A stretch of DNA of 23,952 nt from GYS-P2D sp964414425 (GCA_964414425.1 CAYPWL010000042.1:1-23952); one strand, 5' to 3'. Positions 1 through 7,090 are shown, counted from the first letter of the stretch. Made by a program: numbers and translations. Notes: a model not told the origin generated them from the sequence alone.

Positions 1-5
1 ATAAC

Positions 6-29
6 ACTCGGTATGAGAACATACCGAGT
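6..29. promoter_or_regulatory. Perfect palindrome upstream of the first pirin gene (candidate operator)
   Basis: The arms ACTCGGTATG (6-15) and CATACCGAGT (20-29) are exact reverse complements separated by the four bases AGAA. No T-run follows on either strand, so an intrinsic terminator is unlikely. The palindrome is centred about 24 bases upstream of a TAccTTTG promoter core (38-45), which places it over the -33 region of the first pirin promoter. A dimeric repressor such as a MarR, TetR or HxlR protein binding there would block RNA polymerase. The binding protein is not identifiable from this window. Confidence 0.55.
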
Positions 30-37
30 ACGATCCA

Positions 38-45
38 TACCTTTG
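38..45 (+). promoter_or_regulatory. Bacteroidota-type -7 promoter core (TAccTTTG)
   Basis: An exact match to the TAnnTTTG -7 consensus of the Bacteroidota housekeeping sigma factor lies 30 bases before the ATG at 76. That would give a 5' leader of roughly 25 nt. There is no clear TTG at -33; that position is occupied by the palindrome at 6-29. Confidence 0.5.
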
Positions 46-75
46 TCCGTTCTCGGCAAGCAAAAGAAGACAACC

Positions 76-972
76 ATGACCAACAACGAATTATTAGTCA
101 ACGAACGACAAGCAGATTTGGGTAATTTTATGGTCGGCAGATTATTACCTTTCCGCAAAAAGCGGCAAGTCGGACCCTTTACGTTTATAGACCACATGGG
201 ACCCGCCACCCTCGGCAACGGTAAATACGTTGATGTTGACCAACATCCTCATATTGGATTGAGTACGTTAACCTATCTTTTTGCAGGAGAAATTGAGCAT
301 AAAGATAGTGTTGGTAGTCATCAAATCATCAGTCCTGGTGATATAGGTTTTATGACTGCCGGCAGCGGGGTGACCCATACTGAAAGAACACCGATGGCGA
401 GAAGAAATAGCGAAAATTTTAATTTTCACGGTTATCAAATTTGGGTGGCACTACCCAAAGAACAGGAAGAAATGGACCCTCGTTTTGATTTTTATCCAAA
501 AGAGGACGTTCCAATCTGGCAAACAGATAAGCTAACCTTAAGGCTCGTCGCAGGCAATGCTTTTGGAAAATCTGCTCCGCTGCAAGGTTATTCGCCCATG
601 TTTATGGTTGATATTTATGCGAAAGGCGAAACGACTTTAAACCTCAAAGACCAACTTAAAGGCGAAGTTGCTTTTGTGATTGTCAAAGGCGAGATTACTT
701 TGGAAGGACAAACAGTTAAGGCTGGTCAAATGCTTATCAGTAAGACCGATGAACAATGTGAAATCTGTTTAGACAAAGGTACACAACTGTTACTTTTCGG
801 AGGAGAACCCTTGTCTGAAGAACATTATCTGCTTTGGAATTTTGTTTCTCACAGCAAAGAGCGTTTGCGACAAGCGAAAGAGGATTGGCAAAATAAAAAT
901 TTTCCGAAAGTGCCCGGAGATGAGACCTACATTCCGATTCCTGATTACAAAAAGAAAATTGATCGGAAATGA
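76..972 (+). CDS. Pirin family protein (cupin, metal-binding)
   Basis: A 298-residue bicupin of the pirin family. Family members bind one Fe or Ni ion and act as redox-sensing co-regulators or as quercetin 2,3-dioxygenases; the substrate here is unknown. The four metal ligands of human pirin (H56, H58, H101, E103) are matched by H57 and H59 in the DQHPHIG motif and by H101 and E103 in GVTHTE. I chose the ATG at 76 rather than the upstream in-frame ATG at 13 because the latter lies inside the palindrome and before the promoter core, and because the ligand numbering then matches the family. No signal peptide is visible, so it is probably cytoplasmic. The stop overlaps the AraC-family start (ATGA at 969-972), which indicates co-transcription and translational coupling. 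Confidence 0.9.
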   Translation: MTNNELLVNERQADLGNFMVGRLLPFRKKRQVGPFTFIDHMGPATLGNGKYVDVDQHPHIGLSTLTYLFAGEIEHKDSVGSHQIISPGDIGFMTAGSGVTHTERTPMARRNSENFNFHGYQIWVALPKEQEEMDPRFDFYPKEDVPIWQTDKLTLRLVAGNAFGKSAPLQGYSPMFMVDIYAKGETTLNLKDQLKGEVAFVIVKGEITLEGQTVKAGQMLISKTDEQCEICLDKGTQLLLFGGEPLSEEHYLLWNFVSHSKERLRQAKEDWQNKNFPKVPGDETYIPIPDYKKKIDRK

Positions 973-1814
973 ATACCATAGATAACAGAAAAGGTAAAAT
1001 AGATTTTAGAGTACAAAAAATGGATGTGATTTTTGAGCAAATGGACGGACGCCCCGACATTGCTCACCGACATGATTATTATACCTTATTATTAGTAGAT
1101 AAATCCGTTGGCATTCATACTGTTGATTTTATAGATTATCCCTTTGCCAATTCAGAGGTACATTTTGTAAGTCCGGGACAAGTCCACCAGGTGGCGCTCA
1201 CTAAAAAACCTAAAGGAAGCGTGATTACTTTCACCAAGAGCTTCTTGATTGAGAATAATATACCACTAAGTTTTATTTCTAACATTAATTTGTTTCAAGC
1301 ATTTGGGAATACCCCTCCGCTGAAATTGGATATGCCGACTTTTGAGCGATTGAGTAATATTATTGAGGAAATGGATACTTGCCTATCGACAGATTTGAAC
1401 TACGGAAATAGAGCCGTAGGAGCATTATTGCAGCTTTTCCTTATTTACTGTAACAATAGTTCCAAACTGGATAAAGCCCAAATTAACGAAGACAATGCGG
1501 GCATTTGTATTCTAAGAGATTTTAAGGGTTTAGTGGATAAAAAATTTAACGAGTGGCACAAAGTCAAAGACTATGCTTTAGAAATTCATATATCTCCTAA
1601 ACATTTGAGTCAAACGGTTAAAAAAGTAACGGGCAAGGTGGCGAAAGAACATATTCAAGACCGATTAATTTTGGAAGCTAAAAGGCTTTTATTGTATACT
1701 AACTTGAATATTAAAGAGATAGCTTACAAAGTAGGATTTGAAGAACCGCTACACTTTAGCGGTTTTTTTAAAAAGAAAGCAGGCGTTTCACCCAGTCAAT
1801 TCCGAGACAACTAA
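969..1814 (+). CDS. AraC family transcriptional regulator
   Basis: A 281-residue regulator. Residues about 28-75 form a cupin-like AraC ligand-binding segment (RHDYYTLL, VHFVSPGQVHQV). The C-terminus carries the two helix-turn-helix units of the AraC/XylS fold: residues about 196-222 (VKDYALEIHISPKHLSQ) and about 247-280 (IKEIAYKVGFEEP, then SPSQFR). It is translationally coupled to the upstream pirin by an ATGA overlap, so it probably responds to the same signal. A likely target is the yceI operon just downstream, where two direct repeats (1841-1851 and 1860-1870) have AraC-type geometry. A terminator-like hairpin lies inside the sequence encoding the second HTH (1744-1769). The inducer is unknown. 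Confidence 0.93.
   Translation: MNTIDNRKGKIDFRVQKMDVIFEQMDGRPDIAHRHDYYTLLLVDKSVGIHTVDFIDYPFANSEVHFVSPGQVHQVALTKKPKGSVITFTKSFLIENNIPLSFISNINLFQAFGNTPPLKLDMPTFERLSNIIEEMDTCLSTDLNYGNRAVGALLQLFLIYCNNSSKLDKAQINEDNAGICILRDFKGLVDKKFNEWHKVKDYALEIHISPKHLSQTVKKVTGKVAKEHIQDRLILEAKRLLLYTNLNIKEIAYKVGFEEPLHFSGFFKKKAGVSPSQFRDN
1744..1769 (+). terminator. Terminator-like hairpin inside the araC coding sequence
   Basis: The arms AACCGCTA (1744-1751) and TAGCGGTT (1757-1764) pair perfectly over 8 bp around a 5-nt loop. The T-run extends from 1763 to 1769. The shape is that of a Rho-independent terminator in the sense direction. It lies about 43 bases before the araC stop codon, where it encodes part of the second HTH. 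If active it would truncate the message and lower full-length regulator production. Activity is unproven. Confidence 0.5.
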
Positions 1815-1840
1815 ATCTTCTATTTTAGCAATTCCGACAT

Positions 1841-1870
1841 TTTTATATATCCAGCCGCCTTTTATATATC
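1841..1870 (+). promoter_or_regulatory. Tandem direct repeats TTTTATATATC x2 (candidate AraC-type operator)
   Basis: Two identical 11-mers occupy 1841-1851 and 1860-1870, with starts 19 bp apart, so they lie on nearly the same face of the helix. The second ends 21 bp before the TAtcTTTG core of the yceI promoter. AraC-family proteins typically bind such direct repeats next to the promoter, and an araC gene ends at 1814. The binding assignment is inference. Confidence 0.4.
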
Positions 1871-1891
1871 TTTCCTGCTTCACTCCGACCT

Positions 1892-1899
1892 TATCTTTG
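1892..1899 (+). promoter_or_regulatory. Bacteroidota -7 promoter core (TAtcTTTG) of the yceI operon
   Basis: An exact TAnnTTTG match lies 46 bases upstream of the ATG at 1946. No TTG is present at the expected -33 distance, which fits an activator-dependent promoter. The 131-bp araC-yceI gap contains this core and the repeats at 1841-1870. It probably drives yceI, the second pirin, the nitroreductase and perhaps the bestrophin gene. Confidence 0.55.
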
Positions 1900-1945
1900 C
1901 ATTGTAATTAAACAATTAAAATTAACCGTTTAAAAAAATATTACG

Positions 1946-2467
1946 ATGGAAAAGAATACCAATTGGTCAATAGACAACGCACATTCAGAAATTGCTTTCA
2001 AAGTAAAGCACATGATGATTTCAACAGTAACAGGTCATTTTGAAGATTTTCAGGCAACAGCTAAAACTGATGGAGAAAATTTCAATAATGCTGCTTTAGA
2101 ATTTAGTGCTAAAACAGCCTCTATCAATACAAAGAATAAAGACAGAGATGCCCATTTGAAATCGGATGATTTTTTCAATACTGAAAAATATCCTGAAATG
2201 AAATTTGTTTCAAAATGGTTTAATGGCGAAAAACTAATTGGCGACTTGACCATAAGAGATGTAACCAAAGAAATTACTTTAGAAGTTGATTTTAATGGCA
2301 TAGCAGTTGACCCTTATGGACAGACAAAAGCCGGTTTTGAAATTAATGGAACAATCAGCAGAAAAGATTTTAATTTGACTTGGAATGCAGTCACAGAAGC
2401 TGGCAGCATTGTCGTTTCTGATAAAGTTAAGTTGGTTGTTGACGTACAATTGATAAAGCAAGCGTAG
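1946..2467 (+). CDS. YceI family protein (lipocalin-like, isoprenoid-binding fold)
   Basis: A 173-residue single-domain YceI protein. Its recognisable segments are W-x-I-D-x-x-H-S near the N-terminus (residues 7-14), the central block K-x-R-D-x-H-L-K-S-x-D-F-F, then Y-P-E-M-K-F, and T-I-x-x-V-T-K-E-I-T-L. Family members form an antiparallel beta-barrel that binds polyisoprenoid or quinone-like lipids. There is no signal peptide, unlike periplasmic YceI of E. coli, so this copy is predicted to be cytoplasmic. It is the first gene after the TAtcTTTG promoter and lies 70 bp before the second pirin. Association with pirins and a nitroreductase suggests a role in handling quinones or oxidised lipids (inference). 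Confidence 0.92.
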   Translation: MEKNTNWSIDNAHSEIAFKVKHMMISTVTGHFEDFQATAKTDGENFNNAALEFSAKTASINTKNKDRDAHLKSDDFFNTEKYPEMKFVSKWFNGEKLIGDLTIRDVTKEITLEVDFNGIAVDPYGQTKAGFEINGTISRKDFNLTWNAVTEAGSIVVSDKVKLVVDVQLIKQA

Positions 2468-2537
2468 TACAAATTAAGGAATTACTTGAACTAACCTCAT
2501 CAATTTAAACACAAATAACATCAAAATCCGAATTATC

Positions 2538-3419
2538 ATGGACAGAAAGAATTTTATAAAAAAATCATTGCTTGGAGCGGCTGGAGTTGTTACAGCAAGC
2601 ACAGCCACTAACGCAAACAATGCCAAAGTAAAAAAATCGACTTATGACAAATTGATGAAGCAAGTCGGGTTTAATCATTTACCAAATAAAGAAATTACTA
2701 CAATGAAATCAGTTTTGCATAAAGCCAATACAAGAGGCCACGCCAATCATGGTTGGTTAGATTCTCACCACACATTTTCTTTTGCTAATTATCGCAACCC
2801 GGAAAGAATGAACTTCGGCGTGCTTAGAGTTTTGAATGACGATATAGTAGCGGGCGGAAAAGGATTTGGAAGACATCCACACGATAATATGGAAATTATT
2901 TCCATTCCATTGCAGGGAGATTTGGAGCACCAAGACAGCATGGGTAACAAAACGGTTATTAAGCAGGGAGATGTGCAAGTCATGAGTGCAGGTACAGGCG
3001 TTCAGCATAGCGAATACAATAAAAACAAAGATGCCGAGGTACGTTTTCTTCAAATTTGGATGTTTCCAAACAAAAAGAATGTAACGCCTCGCTATGACCA
3101 AATCACATTGGAGAGGAATAAATCAAACAATAGGTTTCAACAGATTTTATCACCAAATGCAGAAGATGAAGGTGTTTGGGTACACCAAAATGCTTGGTTT
3201 TACATCGGTGATTTAGAAGCAGGGTGTGAGGAAACGTATAAACTTCATGATAAGAAAAATGGTGTTTACGCTTTTGTATTAGAAGGAGAAGTGAATATTT
3301 CAGGACAAGATTTAGAAAAGAGAGATGGTTATGGTGTTTGGGATACCGATTCCATTTCGATTAGTGCATCTAAGGATGCGAAGGTTTTATTGATGGATGT
3401 ACCAATGCAAATGAATTAA
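2538..3419 (+). CDS. Pirin family protein with Tat-like N-terminal leader
   Basis: A 293-residue pirin of the YhhW-like type. The core begins near residue 56 (MKSVLHKANTRGHANHGWLD). Metal ligands H113 and H115 lie in GRHPHDN, and H157 and E159 in GVQHSE. The first 30 residues are unusual: DRKNFIKKS followed by LLGAAGVV and small residues resembles a Bacteroidota twin-arginine leader, but with RK in place of RR. Translation from the in-frame ATG at 2703 (Met56) would give a standard cytosolic pirin of 238 residues. The protein could therefore be exported, or the N-terminus could be an inactive remnant. It lies 5 bp before the nitroreductase in the same operon and belongs to a different pirin subgroup from the protein at 76-972. 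Confidence 0.9.
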   Translation: MDRKNFIKKSLLGAAGVVTASTATNANNAKVKKSTYDKLMKQVGFNHLPNKEITTMKSVLHKANTRGHANHGWLDSHHTFSFANYRNPERMNFGVLRVLNDDIVAGGKGFGRHPHDNMEIISIPLQGDLEHQDSMGNKTVIKQGDVQVMSAGTGVQHSEYNKNKDAEVRFLQIWMFPNKKNVTPRYDQITLERNKSNNRFQQILSPNAEDEGVWVHQNAWFYIGDLEAGCEETYKLHDKKNGVYAFVLEGEVNISGQDLEKRDGYGVWDTDSISISASKDAKVLLMDVPMQMN

Positions 3420-3424
3420 AATAA

Positions 3425-4006
3425 ATGAAAAGTTTAAAAATTAAGATGCCGAAAGCGAAAACTGACATTCATCCTTTAATTCAAAAAAGATGGAGTCCGC
3501 TTGCTTTTGCTGATAAAGCCATCACAGACGAGCAAATGGAGGAATTGTTTGAAGCGGCAAGTTGGGCAGCAAGTGCCTACAATGAGCAGCCGTGGGAATA
3601 CATATACGCCCACAAAGGAACAGAAGGTTTTGAAAAACTATGGTCGTGTTTGGCGGAAGGTAATCAGCCGTGGACGAAATCTGCGAGTGTGCTTTTAGCA
3701 GCTATTCATAGAAACACCTTCAAGAAAAATGGGAAGGTTAACCTTTGGGCTGCACATGATTTGGGCATGGCAAATGCCCAACTTTTACTACAAGCAGTTC
3801 ATCGTGACATTTACGGTCATTTAATGGCTGGATTTGATAAAGAAAGGCTACAACAAGTATTGAATTTACCAGAAGATAGCATTTCTGTTTGTATGGGTGC
3901 TTTGGGTTATTTAGGAGATGTAGATTCATTAGCAGATAACTACAAAACCAGAGAACAAAGTCCTCGAAATCGAAATCATGTTTCAACCTTTACAAAAATC
4001 GTGTGA
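3425..4006 (+). CDS. Nitroreductase family protein (FMN-dependent oxidoreductase)
   Basis: A 193-residue protein with nitroreductase-fold features: the opening segment R-W-S-P-L-A-F, the FMN-binding block AASWAASAYNEQPW, a central hydrophobic helix around LGMANAQLLLQAV, and MGALGYLGD near the C-terminus. Members use FMN and NAD(P)H to reduce nitroaromatics, quinones or similar electrophiles; the substrate is not predictable here. It starts 5 bp after the second pirin stop, so the two are co-transcribed. The bestrophin gene follows after 34 bp. A role in quinone or nitro-compound detoxification alongside the pirins is inference. Confidence 0.9.
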   Translation: MKSLKIKMPKAKTDIHPLIQKRWSPLAFADKAITDEQMEELFEAASWAASAYNEQPWEYIYAHKGTEGFEKLWSCLAEGNQPWTKSASVLLAAIHRNTFKKNGKVNLWAAHDLGMANAQLLLQAVHRDIYGHLMAGFDKERLQQVLNLPEDSISVCMGALGYLGDVDSLADNYKTREQSPRNRNHVSTFTKIV

Positions 4007-4040
4007 AACTTTTATTTCTACAGCATAAAATTAATTAGGA

Positions 4041-4964
4041 ATGATTGTAAAAAATAAAATCAATATTGGCAAGCTTTACAGCTTCACAAAAGGGAATTTA
4101 TGGTTTTTAATTATTAGCACTTTGTTTGCTGCTTTAGCCACTTACATGTGGGATGAGACAATATTCAAAGGTTTGTCTTATCCTGCAGGGTTTTTAGGAA
4201 CCGCCTTAGCTTTTTTAATTGGATTTAGAAATAATTCTGGATATGACAGATGGTGGGAAGCCCGTAAAATTTGGGGTAAACTTGTCAATGATAGCCGCCA
4301 CTTTGGATTAAAAGTAGTAGGATTTATTTCTAATCATTGGAATCAGTCAGAGGACAAATCCTATATAAAAGAAGAACAAAGAATATTAATATACAGACAT
4401 ACTGCATTTGTATGGGCTTTAAACAAACACCTAAGAAAACTTGATTGGGAAGATACAGTTAAACCTTTTTTGGATAAAGATGAGTTTCAACAATTGAAAA
4501 AGGAAAAACATATCCCTCTTGCCATTTTGAAAAATCAGATTCTACACTTAAAACGTCTATACGAAAATAAATTTACTGATGACTTCAGGCATATGCAGTT
4601 TGACGCCATTATGGAAAATTTTAATGATGCTCTTGGAAAAAGTGAAAGAATTAAAAATACAGTCTTTCCCATGCAGTATAACTGGTTTATGAAATATGCT
4701 ATCTCTGTATTTTCTTTTATTTTTCCATTTAGTTTGGCTGGGCATTTAGCATATTGGTCTATTCCATTCTCTTTGTTAATTGGCTATGTATTTATTATGT
4801 TGGAATATGTGGGCAGATATATTGAGACTCCATTTGAAAATCAAGTAAATGATACTCCAATGGATGCTCTAAGTAGAACTATTGAAATAAATTTGAGAGA
4901 GTTATTGGATGAAAAGAATTTGCCAGAAACTATTAAACCAATAAAAGAAATGTATCTATATTGA
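4041..4964 (+). CDS. Bestrophin-family ion channel (UPF0187)
   Basis: A 307-residue integral membrane protein. Hydrophobic segments lie at about residues 18-35, 47-62, 225-240 and 243-260. The hallmark bestrophin block FRNNSGYDRWWEARKIWG begins near residue 62, and a second conserved stretch YVGRYIETPFE lies near residue 255. Bestrophins form pentameric channels; animal proteins conduct chloride, whereas the studied Klebsiella homologue conducts cations, so ion selectivity is left open. It follows the nitroreductase by 34 bp and is the last gene of the AT-rich cluster. A hairpin follows 22 bp after the stop. Confidence 0.9.
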   Translation: MIVKNKINIGKLYSFTKGNLWFLIISTLFAALATYMWDETIFKGLSYPAGFLGTALAFLIGFRNNSGYDRWWEARKIWGKLVNDSRHFGLKVVGFISNHWNQSEDKSYIKEEQRILIYRHTAFVWALNKHLRKLDWEDTVKPFLDKDEFQQLKKEKHIPLAILKNQILHLKRLYENKFTDDFRHMQFDAIMENFNDALGKSERIKNTVFPMQYNWFMKYAISVFSFIFPFSLAGHLAYWSIPFSLLIGYVFIMLEYVGRYIETPFENQVNDTPMDALSRTIEINLRELLDEKNLPETIKPIKEMYLY

Positions 4965-4985
4965 GGAAGCCAGCCGAGAACAATA

Positions 4986-5025
4986 GATATGACGGAATAG
5001 CTCCTTTGTCACTACTCCGCATATC
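4986..5025 (+). terminator. Hairpin after the bestrophin gene, possible terminator
   Basis: GATATG-a-CGGA (4986-4996) pairs with TCCGCATATC (5016-5025), giving 10 bp with a single bulged A and a 19-nt loop. No T-run follows, so it could be a 3' stabiliser or a weak terminator. The rest of the gap 4965-5185 shows no gene and no exact TAnnTTTG core. Confidence 0.4.
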
Positions 5026-5185
5026 ATTATCCGTTTCGATACGCTAATCTAAAAACAAATGATCTTCGATTCATCCGATAAAAGACCATTTGAAAGTAGG
5101 TCATAGCAGGTACATATGGAGGGGTTCGAACATTCTTACGCTCTATGCCTTTATACTTCGTTATACACACCTTTAAACAATACTT

Positions 5186-6004
5186 ATGCGAATATTGATT
5201 TCTCTCTGCATTGTCATTGCAGTATCATCTTGTCAGAAGAAAGAGTCTCATTCTCAAGATCATCATGATCAAGAGCAAGCTACAACCTTCCAAAACAAGG
5301 CTCACGAAATAATCTATGAGGTTGTACAGAAGGTGGGCGACATGCCCGCACTTGTCGCAAAGAAGGATGTTGTCTATACATACACGTACACCACGCCAGA
5401 TGGTCAGTCAGATATTTCAACTGAAAAATACCTGTTTCAAAATGAACTATCATATGGTATGTATAAGCAGCATCAACGCACATTGCCTAATCTCGAAGGC
5501 ACGATCGAACAAGGATATGACGGACAGGAATATTGGCTGAAGAATGAAGGATCTATAGTGACAGACAGCACAGCCCTGGCACGAGTCACATTTAATCGAC
5601 CAACTAACTACTACTGGTTTGCTATGTTACCCAAACTATTAGACCCAGGCTTGACCTATGAGTATCTGGGAGAAAAAACATTTCATGATAAGGCATATGA
5701 TGTCATCAATGTTTCGTTTGGCTCAAGTCCAGATAAACCTACAGATATCTACCAAGTCCATGTTAATAAAAGTAGCGGTATGATAGAACAGTTTTTGTTC
5801 ACAGTTGCGGACTTTGGATTAATTGATACACCATTATTGATGGAGGTAGACTATGAAAAGATTGACGATCTTCTGATTCCTACTAAGCGACGATACAAGC
5901 AATCTACCTGGGATGCGGATGTAAGTGATGCTCCGTGGATACAGGTCAACTGGACAGATATCAAGTTTAATAATGGTCTCACGCCAGCGGACTTCAAAAA
6001 ATAA
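5186..6004 (+). CDS. Putative lipoprotein, possibly DUF6503-like
   Basis: A 272-residue predicted lipoprotein. A short hydrophobic leader ends in the lipobox VSSC, with Cys16 as the lipidated residue. A His/Asp-rich linker (SHSQDHHDQEQ) follows and could bind metal, though this is weak. The remainder looks like a beta-rich lipid- or ligand-carrying domain of the LolA/LppX type: repeated strands, YTYTTPDG, a central NYYWFAMLPKLLDPGLTYEYLG segment and a final ADFKK. I associate it with the DUF6503-type proteins of Bacteroidota, but from memory of the pattern only. It has its own 221-bp upstream gap and is followed by a hairpin at 6016-6050, so it may be a single transcription unit. Function unknown. 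Confidence 0.6.
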   Translation: MRILISLCIVIAVSSCQKKESHSQDHHDQEQATTFQNKAHEIIYEVVQKVGDMPALVAKKDVVYTYTYTTPDGQSDISTEKYLFQNELSYGMYKQHQRTLPNLEGTIEQGYDGQEYWLKNEGSIVTDSTALARVTFNRPTNYYWFAMLPKLLDPGLTYEYLGEKTFHDKAYDVINVSFGSSPDKPTDIYQVHVNKSSGMIEQFLFTVADFGLIDTPLLMEVDYEKIDDLLIPTKRRYKQSTWDADVSDAPWIQVNWTDIKFNNGLTPADFKK

Positions 6005-6015
6005 CTGGACGTCAT

Positions 6016-6050
6016 GAAGGACACAGTTCGAATTCAATTGAGTGTCTTTC
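6016..6050 (+). terminator. Hairpin after the lipoprotein gene, probable terminator
   Basis: GAAGGACAC (6016-6024) pairs with GTGTCTTTC (6042-6050) over 9 bp with one G-U pair and a 17-nt loop, 11 bases after the stop codon. The downstream sequence is only weakly T-rich, so termination strength is uncertain. Confidence 0.4.
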
Positions 6051-6112
6051 TATTGACACCGAATGAATCAAGATAAGCCTTACCTTAGAATCTCGTCTGT
6101 GGCGTGGTGAAT

Positions 6113-7090
6113 ATGAGAGATGTCGTTGGAACATTCGTTTTTTGTATCCTACTTGGGATTAATCTTACTGGACAAACCTGCTGTTCAGGAGGGGTCCCTG
6201 TAAGTAGTAATCTCGGTTTTGGTGCAGATGAAGCTAAGACCTTACAACTGAGCTTTACAACGGATTTTAATGTTCTGAAATCCCTCTATTCTGGAGCAGA
6301 GCAACTTACTGATGGACTAAGAAAAAGGACTACACAATCCTATCTACTGCGGACCGCCTATGGTTTCGCCAATCGATGGACCGTCGAATCTTCTTTTTCA
6401 CTGGTGCGTCAAACTCGCAGAATTTACGGAAGCAATAACAACGTGGACCAGCAGTCCACATTTGGGATCGGTGATCCTGTGGTATTATTAATCTACGATG
6501 TGCTCCAGGGACCCATTAATATTCGATTGGGTGTAGGACCACAGATACCACTGGCGCGGACAGACTTCTTGAGTGATCGAGGATTGTTTTTAGTAGAAGA
6601 TTTACAACCTGGCAGCGGTGCTTGGGATGCGATATTTTTCACCTCGGCTACTATACAATCTCGAACTCGACCTACTAACTCTATATTCTTTAATGCTATC
6701 TATAGCGGAACTGGCGTAAATCCAGATAGCAGAGGTGGACTACAGAGTTATGAGTTTGGCAATGACCTGCAAATTGTAACAGGCGTCAGTGATCAGTTTT
6801 TATGGTTCAACCAAATCTTCAGTCCGTCACTGGGTTTGAGATTTCGTACTGCTCAGCGTGATGTTTTAGATGGTTTTGATAATAGCGGTACAGGAGGCAC
6901 ATTTCTATTCTTACGTAGTGGATTGGGTTTAAGCCTTCGAGATGATTATAGAATCGATCTAACGGGAGAAATCCCACTTTTTACACAAGTAAATGAAACT
7001 CAATTAGCAACGACGTACACCCTCAATATAAGCTTGTATAAGCGATTTAGCTTTTCGAAAAATGAAATTTTTCAACCGATCACTTTTTAA
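6113..7090 (+). CDS. Outer-membrane beta-barrel-like protein with N-terminal CCSGG motif
   Basis: A 325-residue protein. A signal peptide (hydrophobic stretch through about residue 19, ending near LTGQ) precedes a mature start of TCCSGGVP with two adjacent cysteines. The rest alternates polar and hydrophobic residues in strands typical of a porin-like barrel, with aromatic residues at strand ends (YLLRTAYGF, SFSLVRQ) and a C-terminal run ending in F. Vicinal cysteines at the mature N-terminus suggest metal or disulfide chemistry (inference). An ATG at 6113 is preferred to the in-frame GTG codons at 6104 and 6107 because it directly precedes the hydrophobic leader. The next gene starts at the base after the stop, implying coupled translation with the DUF3179 lipoprotein. 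Confidence 0.7.
   Translation: MRDVVGTFVFCILLGINLTGQTCCSGGVPVSSNLGFGADEAKTLQLSFTTDFNVLKSLYSGAEQLTDGLRKRTTQSYLLRTAYGFANRWTVESSFSLVRQTRRIYGSNNNVDQQSTFGIGDPVVLLIYDVLQGPINIRLGVGPQIPLARTDFLSDRGLFLVEDLQPGSGAWDAIFFTSATIQSRTRPTNSIFFNAIYSGTGVNPDSRGGLQSYEFGNDLQIVTGVSDQFLWFNQIFSPSLGLRFRTAQRDVLDGFDNSGTGGTFLFLRSGLGLSLRDDYRIDLTGEIPLFTQVNETQLATTYTLNISLYKRFSFSKNEIFQPITF

Noticed and set aside
13..75. N-terminal extension of the first pirin from ATG 13
   Set aside because: It would begin inside the palindrome and upstream of the promoter core, and the extra 21 residues have no pirin-like pattern.
4182..4189. CCTGCAGG followed shortly by TTTTT within the bestrophin gene, considered as a terminator
   Set aside because: The palindrome has no loop, so it cannot form a normal terminator hairpin.
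5123..5130. GGTTCGAA, resembling the T-arm of a tRNA
   Set aside because: The flanking bases do not form a 5-bp T-stem, and no acceptor, D or anticodon arm can be drawn upstream, so no tRNA or obvious tRNA remnant is supported.
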